64,000 nucleotides of DNA, from positions 1-64,000 of the forward strand of contig NZ_JAUDRH010000006.1 in the NCBI RefSeq assembly GCF_030381805.1, read 5' to 3'. Position numbers and translations under genes: made by a program. Origin of the DNA: Chlorogloeopsis sp. ULAP01 (GTDB lineage Bacteria; Cyanobacteriota; Cyanobacteriia; Cyanobacteriales; Nostocaceae). Below, piece by piece: positions 63,217 through 64,000 of the stretch; position 1 is the stretch's first letter; each line of letters opens with the position of its first letter. The notes beneath the pieces are model-generated. The model saw only the letters and a list, made by a program, of their open reading frames with translations. It had not been told where the DNA came from and did not search any database.

Positions 63217-63327
63217 AAGAATATGAGGAACGGTGAATATTTTGCTGGCTGTAACTTGTTTTTTATCTCTCATCACACAAATCAGCAATATGCTTACTTC
63301 ACTTCGCAATAAAATCTTAGGTACGCA

Positions 63328-63951
63328 ATGAAAAATCAAATAACTTCAGTCTCTTCAGTATCCTTAGCTGACTACATTCCTATTGCAGCATTAAACCAAT
63401 ATACCTATTGCCCGCACCGCTGTTGGCGAATGTTTTGTGCAGGAGAATTTATTCATAACCAATACACGATTGAAGGTACGAGTTTACACGATCGCGTCCA
63501 CACAGTTGGAGAAGGAAATCGAGAAGAAATTTGGCAAATAAGGGCAATTTGGCTGAAATCTGAACAATACAAACTCATTGGGAAAGCGGATTTAATCGAA
63601 GCCGAAAAGGACGAATGGTATCCAGTTGAATATAAACGGGGACGAAAAGGCGAATGGGATAACGATGAACTACAAGTCTGCGCTCAAGCGTTGTGTTTGG
63701 AAGAAATGACAGGGCAAAGTGTTAGCAGTGGCTATATCTACTACGCACACTCGCACCAACGCCAGTTAGTCGAAATTACTGATGAACTGCGTCAAAGCGC
63801 GATCGCTACCATCGAAGCCGTTCAAACACTGCTATTTACAGGTGCGATGCCAAAACCTGTCAAAACCAAACGCTGTGACGGATGCAGTCTTTACTCATCA
63901 TGTTTGCCCCAAGCTGGTGAGAAACTAGGGCGCTATCAAGAAGCCAGCTAA
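63328..63951 (+). CDS. cas4: CRISPR adaptation nuclease Cas4
   Basis: 207 residues, RecB-like exonuclease that trims new spacers and selects PAMs. The nuclease motifs are Asp88 in LIGKADLIEAE, Glu101 and Lys103 in VEYKRGRKGEW, and Gln120 in QVCAQALCLEE. The Fe-S cluster cysteines are Cys28 (YCPHRC) and Cys183, Cys186, Cys192 (KRCDGCSLYSSC). cas1 and cas2 should follow beyond the right edge. A heptamer repeat begins 11 bases after the stop. Confidence 0.92.
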   Translation: MKNQITSVSSVSLADYIPIAALNQYTYCPHRCWRMFCAGEFIHNQYTIEGTSLHDRVHTVGEGNREEIWQIRAIWLKSEQYKLIGKADLIEAEKDEWYPVEYKRGRKGEWDNDELQVCAQALCLEEMTGQSVSSGYIYYAHSHQRQLVEITDELRQSAIATIEAVQTLLFTGAMPKPVKTKRCDGCSLYSSCLPQAGEKLGRYQEAS

Positions 63952-63962
63952 TTTGAAATTTT

Positions 63963-63993
63963 GATAACTGATAACTGTTAACTGATAACTGAT
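63963..63993. repeat. Heptamer tandem repeat (gataact)
   Basis: Units gataact, gataact, gttaact, gataact plus a partial gat, directly after cas4. Confidence 0.7.
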
Positions 63994-64000
63994 TTTGTTG

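Noticed and set aside
1..64000. tRNA or rRNA genes
   Set aside because: I looked for cloverleaf-like and rRNA-like text and found none that I could support.

Overview
The window is from a cyanobacterium, most likely a filamentous, heterocyst-forming (Nostocales-type) one. Direct evidence: very many GCGATCGC octamers (the HIP1 palindrome of cyanobacteria), tandem 7-base repeats between genes (for example gtcatta, gataact and gggaaca units), and cyanobacterial families such as cyAbrB, an Rcp1-like response regulator and type I-D cas genes. No rRNA or tRNA was seen.

Layout. (1) 1-5.5 kb: small accessory region with two oxidoreductases, a small membrane protein, a VOC protein and a recombinase-like protein without the usual catalytic residues, in a dense field of dispersed palindromic repeats and a TPR gene remnant. 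(2) 5.5-28.4 kb: long minus-strand surface-polysaccharide cluster. Read from 28.4 kb leftward it encodes GT4 transferases, a Wzc-like tyrosine kinase, an O-antigen-ligase/Wzy-type protein, an acetyltransferase, GT2/GT4 transferases, the Wzm/Wzt ABC exporter, more transferases, a GlfT2-like galactofuranosyltransferase, UDP-galactopyranose mutase (glf) and two methyltransferases. The logical product is a galactofuranose-containing exported glycan. (3) 28.4-39.5 kb: an AT-rich gene-free stretch, an unknown membrane protein, a GT39 transferase, a zinc-ribbon protein, a ClC channel, cyAbrB, Rrf2, cbiB and pyrR. (4) 39.8-42.4 kb: an NTPase-TPR gene broken by two in-frame stops, a 42-bp tandem repeat and an NTF2-like protein. 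(5) 42.5-50.6 kb: four minus-strand two-component genes (three large hybrid kinases and one single-domain receiver) with no DNA-binding output domain. (6) 51.3 kb: moaE.

(7) 52-64 kb: a type I-D CRISPR-Cas locus: divergent WYL regulator, cas3 helicase, cas10d, csc2, csc1, cas6 and cas4, running off the right edge where cas1/cas2 would be expected. It carries unusual passengers. Between cas3 and cas10d lie a two-repeat CRISPR remnant, a possible structured RNA, a small ORF with its own terminator, a DUF433/DUF5615 toxin-antitoxin pair and three symmetric palindromes whose arms co-vary. Between csc1 and cas6 lies a 2OG-Fe(II) oxygenase gene that overlaps cas6 by 11 bases. A hairpin-rich repeat, also present at 1.35 kb, separates cas6 from cas4. 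The oxygenase and the palindromes are the best candidates for something undescribed.

All assignments are from reading the sequence; no database search was run.
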